This document shows positions 8,550 through 17,458 of a stretch of DNA of 64,000 nt, in pieces (position 1 is the stretch's first letter; each line of letters starts with the position of its first letter). The position numbers were made by a program, and so were the translations under genes. Under the pieces are notes generated by a model. It worked only from the letters and a program-made list of their open reading frames with translations. It ran no database searches and was not told the DNA's origin. Source of the stretch: Vibrio splendidus (GTDB lineage Bacteria; Pseudomonadota; Gammaproteobacteria; Enterobacterales; Vibrionaceae); contig NZ_LNRF01000007.1 of assembly GCF_001557875.1 (NCBI RefSeq), positions 178,782-242,781 on the forward strand. The letters are read 5' to 3'.

Positions 8550-10397
8550 ATGCGACGACTTGCCACATTACTTTTTGTTTGTGTTTCCCTGTTCACCCAG
8601 CCTGCGTGGGCGCTTTTTGGGAATGACAACGCCGAGCCAAGCTTCGGAGGCAATAACAATGGTTTTGTCCCTGTAGACCAAGCTTTCCCTTTCAATTACT
8701 ACCAGCAAGACGGTAAAGTCCTTCTTGATTGGCAAGTAAAAGAGGGCTACTACCTCTATCAACATAGCCTCTCGTTCACCGGGCAAAATCTCGCTATCGG
8801 TAATGTTGAATTAGAAGATGGTAAGCCACACCAAGATGAATTCTTCGGTGAGGTGAGCATTTATACTCAGCCGTTATTCGTGCAAGTTCCTCTACAGAGT
8901 TACCAAGATGGCTCACGGCTGATCGTTAAGTATCAAGGCTGTGCAGACGCAGGGTTCTGCTACCCGCCAGAGATTCGAGTGATCGACATTGAACCGTTTA
9001 CAGCAACAGGTTCTGCTAATTCGCAAGGTAGTGACTCACAAGCTTCACCTTCTGCTAGCAACGAGACCGGTGTCTCTACGCAAACAACATATCCGGAAGC
9101 AGACGTTGTAAGTAACACCACTCAACAGCCAAGTGCCCCTGTTTCAAAAGAAGCAGGATTAGCCGATAAGCTTGGTGATAGTTGGTGGACCCCTCTATTA
9201 TTCTTAGCACTCGGTGTTGGTTTAGCCTTTACGCCGTGTGTGCTACCTATGTATCCGATTCTAACGGGTATCGTGTTAGGTGGTGGCAAGCTCAGCCAAG
9301 GTCGCGCTTTGATGTTGTCCTTCATCTATGTGCAAGGCATGGCGTTAACCTACACCTTATTAGGTTTAGTGGTTGCTTCTGCAGGCATGCAGTTCCAAGC
9401 TGCTATGCAGCACCCTTACGTGTTGATCGCGCTGAGTGTTCTGTTCGTGGCGTTAGCGATGTCGATGTTTGGCGTTTATAACCTGCAACTGCCAAGCAGC
9501 ATCCAAACTTGGCTTAACAATCAAAGCAACAAGCAGCAAGGTGGCAATAGCTTGGGCGTGTTCGCGATGGGCGCTATCTCTGGCTTGGTGTGTTCACCTT
9601 GTACCACCGCACCACTATCTGGTGCGCTGCTGTATGTGGCTCAGAGTGGCGACCTATTTACCGGTGCGATTGCTCTGTATGCGTTGGCTATGGGTATGGG
9701 TATTCCGCTGATTTTAGTTGCGGTATTTGGCAACAAGTTACTGCCAAAAGCGGGCAGCTGGATGGACAAGGTGAAGATCGTATTTGGCTTTATCTTGCTT
9801 GCCGCGCCTATCTTCCTGCTAGAGCGTATTATTCCTGAGCTGTGGGCAACCGTGCTTTGGTCTGGCCTTGGCTTCATCGCCTTTGGTTGGCTTTACCACA
9901 GCAAAAATGCACTGCCATTTGGTGGCTGGAAGCAGAGTGCTGTGGGTATCATCGCGATGCTTGGCCTGTTCGCATCAGCTCAACCTGCGCTAAATTACTG
10001 GTTTGCAGAAAAGAGCATAACGGTAGAACAGCACATCCAATTTGCACGCATCAATACGGTTGAAGAGCTCGAAATCCAGCTCATCGAAGCCAAGAAACTC
10101 GGTAAGCCTGTGATGCTCGATTTCTACGCCGATTGGTGTGTGGCGTGTAAAGAGTTCGAGAAGTACACCTTCCATCAAGCTGATGTGGAAAACAAGCTTT
10201 CTGACTTCGTACTGCTACAAGCGGATGTAACGAGAAACATGCCTCAAGACATTGAACTGCTTAAACAATTACAGGTACTTGGCTTACCGACGATTGAGTT
10301 CTGGGATGGCGAGGGTAACCATGTTCCAAATGCTCGTGTAACCGGTTTTATGCCTGCCGATGTATTCTTAAAACACATGCAAAACCACCAGCTATAA
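8550..10397 (+). CDS. dsbD: Thiol:disulfide interchange protein DsbD
   Basis: Carries electrons from cytoplasmic thioredoxin across the inner membrane to periplasmic DsbC and DsbG. The 615 residues show a signal peptide (LATLLFVCVSLFTQPAWA), a periplasmic alpha domain with CADAGFCYPP (about residues 131-140), eight hydrophobic segments from about 215 to 490 with the redox pair in FTPCVLPMYP and LVCSPCTTAP, and a C-terminal thioredoxin-like domain whose active site Cys530-Val-Ala-Cys533 reads DWCVACKEF. All three cysteine pairs are intact. No strong Shine-Dalgarno is visible. The 175 bases upstream hold no clear element. A terminator follows. Confidence 0.97.
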   Translation: MRRLATLLFVCVSLFTQPAWALFGNDNAEPSFGGNNNGFVPVDQAFPFNYYQQDGKVLLDWQVKEGYYLYQHSLSFTGQNLAIGNVELEDGKPHQDEFFGEVSIYTQPLFVQVPLQSYQDGSRLIVKYQGCADAGFCYPPEIRVIDIEPFTATGSANSQGSDSQASPSASNETGVSTQTTYPEADVVSNTTQQPSAPVSKEAGLADKLGDSWWTPLLFLALGVGLAFTPCVLPMYPILTGIVLGGGKLSQGRALMLSFIYVQGMALTYTLLGLVVASAGMQFQAAMQHPYVLIALSVLFVALAMSMFGVYNLQLPSSIQTWLNNQSNKQQGGNSLGVFAMGAISGLVCSPCTTAPLSGALLYVAQSGDLFTGAIALYALAMGMGIPLILVAVFGNKLLPKAGSWMDKVKIVFGFILLAAPIFLLERIIPELWATVLWSGLGFIAFGWLYHSKNALPFGGWKQSAVGIIAMLGLFASAQPALNYWFAEKSITVEQHIQFARINTVEELEIQLIEAKKLGKPVMLDFYADWCVACKEFEKYTFHQADVENKLSDFVLLQADVTRNMPQDIELLKQLQVLGLPTIEFWDGEGNHVPNARVTGFMPADVFLKHMQNHQL

Positions 10398-10429
10398 CGA
10401 CAATATTCACTAAAATATAGCCGAATCGA

Positions 10430-10474
10430 AAGCCGCACCGCCCCTCCGTAACGAGATGGCAGTGCGGCTTTTTT
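10430..10474 (+). terminator. Terminator after dsbD
   Basis: Arms AAGCCGCAC (10430-10438) and GTGCGGCTT (10462-10470) lead into a T run. Confidence 0.8.
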
Positions 10475-10599
10475 GCTATTCAGAGTAATGATTTCTTATT
10501 CCGGGGATAAAAGTCGATATGGTTCAGACTTTTAATGCATAGATATTGTCCACATACTCAATCAGGATGATAATAAATATTAACTAAATTGTTAAAAGT

Positions 10600-11238
10600 A
10601 TGAACGTCATGGACTCGACCTATACCATCATCATTGCTGATGACCACCCTCTCTTCCGCAACGCCCTGTTTCAGTCAGTTCATATGGCGATCAGTGGTGC
10701 GAACCTGCTTGAGGCCGATTCTCTCGATGCCTTACTGACTCTACTAAAGAAAGAAGACGAGCCGGATCTATTACTGCTCGATCTGAAAATGCCGGGTGCC
10801 AATGGCATGTCAGGCTTAATTCAACTACGCGCTGAATACCCAGATTTACCGATAGTGGTGGTCTCTGCCAGTGAGGATGCCAGTGTGGTCACACAGGTGA
10901 AGAGCCACGGTGCGTTTGGCTTTATTCCTAAGTCGAGTGATATGCGTGAGTTGGTGAGTGCACTGAATCAAGTGCTAAATGGCGACCCGTTCTTCCCTGA
11001 GGGGCTTATCACTAATAATGCAGCTTGTAGCGACCTTGCGGAAAAAATTTCCACACTGACACCTCAGCAGTACAAGGTATTAGGGATGCTTTCTGACGGC
11101 TTGCTTAATAAGCAAATCGCCTATGAATTGAATGTTTCGGAAGCGACCATCAAGGCACATATGACGGCCATCTTCCGTAAACTGGATGTGAAAAATCGTA
11201 CTCAAGCGGTTATCTTGCTACAAGAAGTCCACAATTAA
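10600..11238 (+). CDS. crbR: LuxR/NarL-type response regulator, CrbR-like
   Basis: A 212-residue regulator with a receiver domain (acidic pair Asp14-Asp15, predicted phosphoacceptor Asp61 in LLLLDLKMPG, switch lysine in IPKSS) and a C-terminal LuxR-type helix-turn-helix (LTPQQYKVLGMLSDGLLNKQIAYELNVSEATIKAHM in segments, about residues 148-205). The neighbourhood contains the CrbS-type symporter-kinase, an ActP-like permease and acs. In Vibrio cholerae and V. fischeri the CrbS/CrbR pair activates acs and the acetate switch, so this is the likely identity. A second ATG (codon 4) is possible. Its stop codon overlaps the convergent nhaP2 stop. Confidence 0.87.
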   Translation: MNVMDSTYTIIIADDHPLFRNALFQSVHMAISGANLLEADSLDALLTLLKKEDEPDLLLLDLKMPGANGMSGLIQLRAEYPDLPIVVVSASEDASVVTQVKSHGAFGFIPKSSDMRELVSALNQVLNGDPFFPEGLITNNAACSDLAEKISTLTPQQYKVLGMLSDGLLNKQIAYELNVSEATIKAHMTAIFRKLDVKNRTQAVILLQEVHN

Positions 11239-12986
11239 GCTTCACTGATATCCTCTTCTAAAGTCGTCTTAGGTAAACATAAGCCCAACCTGACGACTTT
11301 ATGATCATCTATCTCTGCAACCACCCAAGTGATGTCATGCCACTCGAAGCTATCGCCCAATACAGGGTGTGCGCCAAGCTCTTGAGCAACTAATTGTTTT
11401 AGAGTCATTTCTCGCTCTTCTTGCAAGCCAAGTTCAATACCATAACAATCACTCACTGCAGCAACCGATAGCTCAACATCCAAGAAGAAATCACCAAAGA
11501 ATCGAGCCGCTTCTTCTGCTAGAGGTGCCTCACTGAACAACGCACTTAAGCTGTCCAAATCTTTGTCTTGACCAAGCACACATAGGATATCGTTCGCCTC
11601 TAACACAGTGCTGCCTGATGGGTGAAGCATGGCATCTTGTCGAAACAGTGCCGTAATCCGCGTCCCTTCTGGCATAGATAAACGCTTAAGCGGCTCGCCG
11701 ACACACCACTTCTCGTCTTTCAATTTGTAAACAAACATCTCCCACTCACTGGTCGGATAAATCTCCATACCGGTACGAGAAATCGGTGTTGGCGTCGGGG
11801 GTAAAGTCACTTGAGCGAGTCTTGCGACTTTCATCAAGCTACCGCCTTGAACAATCAACGAAACCATAACCACGAAGAAGGCGATATTGAAATACAACTG
11901 AGCATTAGGCAGGCCTGCCATCATCGGGAATACAGCCAAAATGATCGGTACTGCACCACGCAAACCCACCCAAGAAACAAACCAGCGTTCCTTGGTGGTA
12001 AAGCTTCGAAATGGCAGTAAACCTAACCAAACCGACAGCGGACGAGCAAACAAAATCATACCGAAGGCCAGTGCTAGCGCAGGCAGAGCAATATCCATCA
12101 GCGTCGATGGCGTCACCAATAAACCCAACACCAAGAACATCACGATCTGGCTTAGCCACGTCATGCCATCAAGGACATTAAGAATCGAGTGTCGAGAGCG
12201 TGTCGGACGATTACCAATGAACAAGCCCACTAAGTAAATCGATAAGATACCGCTGCCGCCAAGCATGTTAGAGAAGGCAAACAGAGCTACACCGCCACTA
12301 AGCACTAGAATCGAATACAGGCCATCAGCCAGCTGCACTCGATTGATTAAGCTCCACAGCACCCAACCACCACCAAGGCCGATAAGCGTGCCGACACCAA
12401 ACTGCATCGCGAAACTTTTCAGTAGGAAGTTCATTCCCATCTCGGCATCTGGGGTGCCAAGTAGCGCAATTAAGGTCACTGTCAGGAAGACTGCCATTGG
12501 GTCGTTGGTACCCGATTCGATCTCTAAGGTTGAGCCCACACGCTCATTGAGGCTTTGCCCTTTCAACAAAGAGAATACCGCTGCCGCATCGGTGGAGCCA
12601 ACAATCGCGCCCACCAAAATGCCCTGCATCAGTGACAGGTCGAACAGCCAAGCAGCCATAAGTCCGGTTAAGGTCGAAGTACAGGCCACGCCTATTGTGG
12701 CTAGTGAGAGCGACGGCCAGAAAGCGACCTTAAAGCTTGCAACCTTGGTTCGCATACCGCCATCAAGCAGGATCACGGCAAGTGCAAGATTACTCACCAA
12801 GTAAGTGAGGGAGTAGTCGTCGAAATTGATGCCACCGGGCCCATCTTCACCGGCTAACATGCCAACGAAAAGGAAGATCAAAAGAATAGGAACGCCCAAT
12901 CGAGAGGACACTTGCGAAAAAAGCACACTGATGGCGATGAGTACGGCACCAGTTAAAAATAAGTGGTTGATGGTTATTGCGTCCAA
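11235..12986 (-). CDS. nhaP2: K+(Na+)/H+ antiporter NhaP2 (CvrA type, CPA1 family)
   Basis: Exports potassium and other alkali cations in exchange for protons at the inner membrane. About twelve hydrophobic segments fill residues 1-390, with the CPA1 hallmark ESGTNDPMAVFL near 157-170 and VGSTDAAAVFSLL near 128-140; an RCK_C-like and an additional cytoplasmic domain occupy roughly 395-583. I accept the TTG start because MDAITINHLFLTG aligns with the enteric protein's first residues and a GGGGGG run lies just upstream. The stop overlaps the crbR stop tail to tail in a shared TTAA. It is unrelated in function to the flanking acetate genes as far as can be seen. Confidence 0.93.
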   Translation of the reverse strand: MDAITINHLFLTGAVLIAISVLFSQVSSRLGVPILLIFLFVGMLAGEDGPGGINFDDYSLTYLVSNLALAVILLDGGMRTKVASFKVAFWPSLSLATIGVACTSTLTGLMAAWLFDLSLMQGILVGAIVGSTDAAAVFSLLKGQSLNERVGSTLEIESGTNDPMAVFLTVTLIALLGTPDAEMGMNFLLKSFAMQFGVGTLIGLGGGWVLWSLINRVQLADGLYSILVLSGGVALFAFSNMLGGSGILSIYLVGLFIGNRPTRSRHSILNVLDGMTWLSQIVMFLVLGLLVTPSTLMDIALPALALAFGMILFARPLSVWLGLLPFRSFTTKERWFVSWVGLRGAVPIILAVFPMMAGLPNAQLYFNIAFFVVMVSLIVQGGSLMKVARLAQVTLPPTPTPISRTGMEIYPTSEWEMFVYKLKDEKWCVGEPLKRLSMPEGTRITALFRQDAMLHPSGSTVLEANDILCVLGQDKDLDSLSALFSEAPLAEEAARFFGDFFLDVELSVAAVSDCYGIELGLQEEREMTLKQLVAQELGAHPVLGDSFEWHDITWVVAEIDDHKVVRLGLCLPKTTLEEDISEA

Positions 12987-13402
12987 TTCGTCCCCCCAAA
13001 GAATAAAACCCGAGTTTTAAGCATGTTGAACTTCTGCCGCCAAGCAAGGTGCGGTCGGTAAAAGTGCCGCAGATACTATAACAAACTTATGTTTCGCTTC
13101 GTGTCATATGCAGGACTAAATACCGTTTCTCGGTCATTTAGTTGTTAAATTTTATGACTCGCCCCCTAATTCATGCGTTTTTGTTAGACCTTAGGCTAAT
13201 TTAACAACATTGTAACATCACATTTTTCTATGGTTATACCTTCTAACTCCCATATTTCAGTGAATTAGCGCTAGTAGCGTCCCGACTAAAGTTGCACAGA
13301 TCCCTTTACTTATCCTTGCTACATTCTAAATCGTAACATTACGTTAACACGGTAATTTTCTACAGAAACAGTTTCTACGGAAACGAAATAAAGGAGAAGG
13401 CA
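12987..13402 (+). promoter_or_regulatory. Promoter region of the DUF4212-actP unit (divergent from nhaP2)
   Basis: A 416-base gene-free stretch. It contains CTAAAGT at 13286-13292, a heptamer also found upstream of the DUF294 gene and of acs. Just before the ribosome binding site lie two tandem copies of a small dyad, TTTCTACAGAAAC (13357-13369) and GTTTCTACGGAAAC (13371-13384). AAAGGAGAAGG precedes the ATG at 13403. The nhaP2 promoter must lie in the left part. The CTAAAGT assignment to CrbR is a hypothesis. Confidence 0.45.
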
Positions 13403-13669
13403 ATGGCGTTCGAATCTACGGAACATGCTCAAGCCTACTGGAAGGAAAACTTGGGAATTATGGGAACACTGCTCGCGGTCTGGTTTGCAGTGTCTTACGG
13501 CGCTGGCATCTTATTTGTGGATGCCCTCAATACCGTTCAGTTTGGCGGGTTCAAGCTAGGGTTTTGGTTCGCTCAGCAAGGTTCGATATACACCTTCGTG
13601 GCGCTGATATTTATTTACGTTGTTCGCATGAATGCGCTCGATAAAAAATACAACGTACAGGAAGACTAG
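13403..13669 (+). CDS. DUF4212-family small membrane subunit of a sodium:solute symporter
   Basis: An 88-residue protein with two hydrophobic segments (about residues 18-40 and 56-78) and the family pattern YWKENL near the N-terminus with a C-terminal VVRMNALDKKYNV. Members of this family (formerly annotated as sodium/substrate symporter small subunit) are found directly before ActP-like transporters, as here, ten bases before the permease gene. It probably forms part of, or stabilises, that transporter; direct functional evidence is limited. A strong Shine-Dalgarno AAGGAG precedes it. Confidence 0.9.
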   Translation: MAFESTEHAQAYWKENLGIMGTLLAVWFAVSYGAGILFVDALNTVQFGGFKLGFWFAQQGSIYTFVALIFIYVVRMNALDKKYNVQED

Positions 13670-13679
13670 AGGCTAGAAC

Positions 13680-15383
13680 ATGGATATTCAAACTTGGACG
13701 TTTATTCTCGTCGGTATTACTTTCGCGGTATATATCGGCATCGCAATCTGGGCTCGTGCAGGGTCTACTAGTGAGTTCTACGTTGCTGGCGGTGGTGTAC
13801 ACCCAGTAGCAAACGGCATGGCGACCGCCGCTGACTGGATGTCGGCAGCATCATTCATCTCAATGGCAGGTATCATCTCATTCGTTGGTTACGACGGTGC
13901 GGTTTACCTAATGGGTTGGACAGGTGGTTATGTACTACTTGCGCTATGTTTAGCACCTTACCTACGTAAGTTTGGTCAGTTTACGGTTCCTGATTTCATC
14001 GGTGAGCGTTACTACTCGAAAACAGCACGTATGGTAGCGGTATTCTGTGCAATCTTCGTATCGTTTACGTACGTTGCAGGTCAGATGCGTGGTGTGGGTG
14101 TTGTATTCTCTCGTTTCCTAGAGGTCGACATTAACCTAGGTATCATCATTGGTATGGGTATTGTGTTCTTCTACGCAGTACTTGGTGGCATGAAAGGCAT
14201 CACTTATACGCAGGTAGCTCAATTCTGTGTCCTCATTTTCGCCTTCCTTGTTCCAGCAATCTTTACCTCAATCATGATGACAGGTAACCCACTTCCACAA
14301 GTTGGTATGGGCTCTACGCTATCAGGCACGGATGTTTACCTTCTTGATAAACTGGATGGACTGACCGAAGAACTCGGATTTACCGCCTATACCGAAGGTA
14401 ACAAGAGCATGGTGGATGTATTCTTCATCTGTGCGGCTCTAATGGTAGGTACTGCGGGTCTTCCACACGTAATCATTCGTTTCTTCACTGTACCAAAAGT
14501 ACGTGATGCTCGTATCTCAGCGGGTTGGGCACTATTGTTCATCTCATTGCTATACACAACAGCACCAGGCGTTGCAGCATTCGCTCGTGTAAACATGATC
14601 GAAACAATCAACGGCCCTGACATGCAAGGTGTCGCAGCAGCAGACGCACCAAGCTGGTACAAAAACTGGGAAAGCACTGGTCTAGTAGGTTGGGAAGACA
14701 AGAACGGCGATGGCAAAATGTTCTACTCGGGCGATGAGCGCAACGAGATGAAGATCAACCGTGACATCATCGTACTGGCTTCTCCAGAGCTAGCGAAACT
14801 ACCAAACTGGGTTGTAGCACTACTTGCAGCCGGTGGCCTAGCAGCCGCACTATCAACTGCCGCAGGTCTACTACTGGTAATCTCAACGTCGATTTCACAT
14901 GACTTGTTGAAGAAAGGCTTCAGACCAAACATGACCGACAAGCAGGAGCTGTTAGCCGCTCGTTTGGCAGCTATGGTCGCGATTGTCGGTGCAGGTTACT
15001 TGGGTATTAACCCACCAGGCTTCGTAGCACAGGTAGTAGCGTTTGCCTTCGGCTTAGCTGCAGCATCCTTCTTCCCAGCGATTATCCTAGGTATCTTCTA
15101 CAAGAAGATGAACAAGGAAGGTGCAATTGCAGGTATGTTGTCAGGTATTGCCTTCACAGCAAGCTACATCATCTACTTCAAGTTCATTAACCCAGCAGCA
15201 AGCACACCTGAAAACTGGTGGTTTGGTATCAGCCCAGAAGGCATCGGTACGCTAGGTATGTGTCTAAACTTCGTAGTATCAATTGCTGTAAACAAAGTAA
15301 CTGCTGAAGTGCCACAAGATGTACAAGATATGGTTGAGAACATTCGTTACCCGAAAGGTGCTGGTGAAGCTCACGACCACTAA
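13680..15383 (+). CDS. ActP-like sodium:solute symporter, probable acetate/short-chain acid permease
   Basis: A 567-residue member of the SSS family with about 13 membrane segments. Visible hallmarks are EFYVAGGGVHPVANGMATAADWMSAASF in parts (residues 31-58), AGQMRGVGVVFSRFLEV near 138 and the GLPHVIIRFFTV stretch near 260. It carries an extra hydrophilic insert around residues 310-355 (WYKNWESTGLVGWEDKNGDG) typical of the DUF4212-associated subgroup. Cotranscription with the preceding small protein is expected. The presence of crbR, crbS and acs nearby supports an acetate or related monocarboxylate substrate, but the exact substrate is inferred. Confidence 0.9.
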   Translation: MDIQTWTFILVGITFAVYIGIAIWARAGSTSEFYVAGGGVHPVANGMATAADWMSAASFISMAGIISFVGYDGAVYLMGWTGGYVLLALCLAPYLRKFGQFTVPDFIGERYYSKTARMVAVFCAIFVSFTYVAGQMRGVGVVFSRFLEVDINLGIIIGMGIVFFYAVLGGMKGITYTQVAQFCVLIFAFLVPAIFTSIMMTGNPLPQVGMGSTLSGTDVYLLDKLDGLTEELGFTAYTEGNKSMVDVFFICAALMVGTAGLPHVIIRFFTVPKVRDARISAGWALLFISLLYTTAPGVAAFARVNMIETINGPDMQGVAAADAPSWYKNWESTGLVGWEDKNGDGKMFYSGDERNEMKINRDIIVLASPELAKLPNWVVALLAAGGLAAALSTAAGLLLVISTSISHDLLKKGFRPNMTDKQELLAARLAAMVAIVGAGYLGINPPGFVAQVVAFAFGLAAASFFPAIILGIFYKKMNKEGAIAGMLSGIAFTASYIIYFKFINPAASTPENWWFGISPEGIGTLGMCLNFVVSIAVNKVTAEVPQDVQDMVENIRYPKGAGEAHDH

Positions 15384-15447
15384 GCAGAGATGTTTAGCAA
15401 AAAATGAATCAGTACTTACATTGTAGGGATTAGGTACTGAATCTCAG

Positions 15448-15480
15448 AAAGCCGATACGTTATGTATCGGCTTTTTCTTT
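15448..15480 (+). terminator. Terminator after the symporter gene
   Basis: Perfect 11-base arms AAAGCCGATAC/GTATCGGCTTT with a 5-base loop, followed by T-rich sequence. Confidence 0.88.
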
Positions 15481-15535
15481 TCCCGTTTCATTTTATAAAA
15501 AGACAAACAAAGGGTTGTTTTTAATAATCTCATTT

Positions 15536-15554
15536 GATAATAATTATCATTACC
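15536..15554 (+). promoter_or_regulatory. Fur box upstream of the fagA-like/fumC pair
   Basis: GATAATAATTATCATTACC matches the 19-base Fur consensus at 16 positions by my count. It lies 13 bases before the start of the small gene and so should overlap its promoter or leader. Expected effect: iron-Fur represses the downstream genes and iron starvation relieves this. Confidence 0.8.
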
Positions 15555-15567
15555 ATCAAGTAAAGAG

Positions 15568-15960
15568 ATGCAGATGATGATGAAAGAACAGCAGGGTCTC
15601 TATTCAAAGTTTTACAAAGCACAAGATCGCTTTGCTTCATTAGAACAAGTTCAAGGCCATGAGCCATTTGTGATTCGAGACTACATCGAGTGCGCACTCA
15701 CGCTTTCCTCTTACTATGAAAAGCACGCCGCCCAAGAAAACATCTTGTTGTGCGAGCTGTACCTGCGCCAAGTTTTCTTTCATTTGATTGAAGCGATTGA
15801 GTCTCCTGAGCGCAGTTTCGCCTTTCGTCATATCTGCCTAGACTCAATTCACTCACCACTATTTTATTTGAAACGCCACTACTGCCAGCAGCCTCAAGGC
15901 CAAGCGCGTTTTTTGAATCTCAGCCAAACACTACAACAAGTCCAAGCCCCACTTGGCTAA
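15568..15960 (+). CDS. Fur-regulated FagA-like small protein
   Basis: A 130-residue soluble, probably helical protein with no membrane segment or signal peptide. It resembles the short Fur-associated protein FagA encoded before fumC in Pseudomonas aeruginosa (fagA-fumC-orfX-sodA). The match is by context and general character, not by a catalytic motif. Several ATG codons cluster at the start (codons 1, 3, 4 and 5); the first is used here. A Fur box lies immediately upstream and fumC begins 12 bases after the stop. No sodA follows, so only the first half of the Pseudomonas arrangement is present. The molecular function is not known. Confidence 0.7.
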   Translation: MQMMMKEQQGLYSKFYKAQDRFASLEQVQGHEPFVIRDYIECALTLSSYYEKHAAQENILLCELYLRQVFFHLIEAIESPERSFAFRHICLDSIHSPLFYLKRHYCQQPQGQARFLNLSQTLQQVQAPLG

Positions 15961-15972
15961 CAAGGATAGAAC

Positions 15973-17358
15973 ATGACCCTACAATATCGAATTGAAAAAG
16001 ACAGCATGGGCGAAGTAAAAGTCCCTGCTGATGCGCTCTACCAAGCACAAACCCAACGTGCCGCAGATAACTTCGCATTTAGCTCCCACAAAATGCCCAC
16101 CAGCTTTATCCAAGCACTGGCGCTAATCAAACAAGCTGCTGCTGACACCAATGCTCAACTAGGCTTATTGGAAGGCGATATTGCCAATGCGATCGCCAAT
16201 GCGAGCCAAGAGATCATTGATGGCAAACACCTCGATCAATTCCCGATCGATGTTTATCAGACCGGCTCTGGTACTAGCTCCAACATGAATGCCAACGAAG
16301 TGATTGCGACACTCGCTTCAAGAAGTTTGCAAGGCGACGTGAACCCGAACGATCACGTCAACATGGGCCAAAGCAGTAACGATGTGGTGCCAACCGCGAT
16401 TCAAGTCAGTGTCGCACTCACTGCGGAAAACAAACTGCTACCAGCACTAACCCACCTGACTGAAGCCCTGACCGTTAAACAGCAAGATCTCGCTAAAGTA
16501 GTAAAAACAGGCCGTACTCATCTAATGGATGCGATGCCAATTACCTTTGCTCAAGAGCTTGGTGGCTGGAAGTTCCAGATTGAACACGCCAAGCAAGCCA
16601 TTGAAAGCACCCTGCCCGCTATCAAGGCGCTCGCTCAAGGTGGAACAGCGGTAGGAACCGGGATCAATGCCGACCCACGCTTTGCCGATAAGTTTGCAAG
16701 TAACCTATCTCAATCGACAAAGATCAGTTTTAACTCGAGTGAGAACTTCTTTTTCAACCTCAGCAGCCAAGATGCGATCGTTGCCTTTTCAGGGCAGCTC
16801 AAAACTGCAGCAGTTGCGATCATGAAGATCTCAAACGATCTTCGCTGGATGAACTCAGGCCCGCTAGCAGGTTTAGGTGAGATCGAATTGCAGGCGCTAC
16901 AGCCGGGCTCTTCTATCATGCCGGGCAAAGTGAACCCTGTGATTCCAGAAGCCGCAGCGATGGCAGCAGCACAAGTGATTGGTAACGACACAACGATTAC
17001 TGTGGCAGGCCAATCAGGCAACTTCCAATTGAATGTGATGCTGCCAGTGATTGCTCATAATGTGTTAGAGAGTATTGAGCTATTGGCTAATAGCTCAGTC
17101 GCTTTAGCGGACAAAGCCATCGCGACCTTCACGGTACGCCAAGATAACCTCGACTTAGCGCTGTCAAAGAACCCGATTCTGGTGACAGCGCTCAACCCTG
17201 TAATTGGTTACCTAAAAGCGGCGGATATCGCCAAGAAAGCCTACAAAGAGGGATTACCTATCCTTGATGTTGCCGAACGAGAAACGGACCTCAGCCGGGC
17301 AGAGCTCAGCAAGCTGCTTGATCCAACCACATTGACGCAGGGTGGGATTGCCGGTTAA
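15973..17358 (+). CDS. fumC: Class II fumarate hydratase
   Basis: Iron-independent, oxidation-resistant fumarase of the citric acid cycle (fumarate plus water to malate), a homotetramer in the cytosol. The 461 residues show TGSGTSSNMNANEVIA near 97-112, the GRTHLMDAMPITFAQE active-site block near 180 and the superfamily signature GSSIMPGKVNP near 315. AAGGATAG precedes the ATG. Placement behind a Fur box fits replacement of iron-sulfur fumarases by FumC when iron is scarce, as known in other proteobacteria. Confidence 0.97.
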   Translation: MTLQYRIEKDSMGEVKVPADALYQAQTQRAADNFAFSSHKMPTSFIQALALIKQAAADTNAQLGLLEGDIANAIANASQEIIDGKHLDQFPIDVYQTGSGTSSNMNANEVIATLASRSLQGDVNPNDHVNMGQSSNDVVPTAIQVSVALTAENKLLPALTHLTEALTVKQQDLAKVVKTGRTHLMDAMPITFAQELGGWKFQIEHAKQAIESTLPAIKALAQGGTAVGTGINADPRFADKFASNLSQSTKISFNSSENFFFNLSSQDAIVAFSGQLKTAAVAIMKISNDLRWMNSGPLAGLGEIELQALQPGSSIMPGKVNPVIPEAAAMAAAQVIGNDTTITVAGQSGNFQLNVMLPVIAHNVLESIELLANSSVALADKAIATFTVRQDNLDLALSKNPILVTALNPVIGYLKAADIAKKAYKEGLPILDVAERETDLSRAELSKLLDPTTLTQGGIAG

Positions 17359-17408
17359 TTAGAAAACTGACAGGCATTTGCTGAAACTCGCTGAAATAGC
17401 AGAGACAA

Positions 17409-17432
17409 AAAAGGCCTCACCCGAGGCCTTTT
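17409..17432. terminator. Bidirectional terminator between fumC and crbS
   Basis: AAAAGGCCTC/GAGGCCTTTT with a 4-base loop. A-rich and T-rich flanks allow termination from both convergent genes. Confidence 0.85.
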
Positions 17433-17458
17433 CGCTAATCCGAACGTGTTAATCCAAA

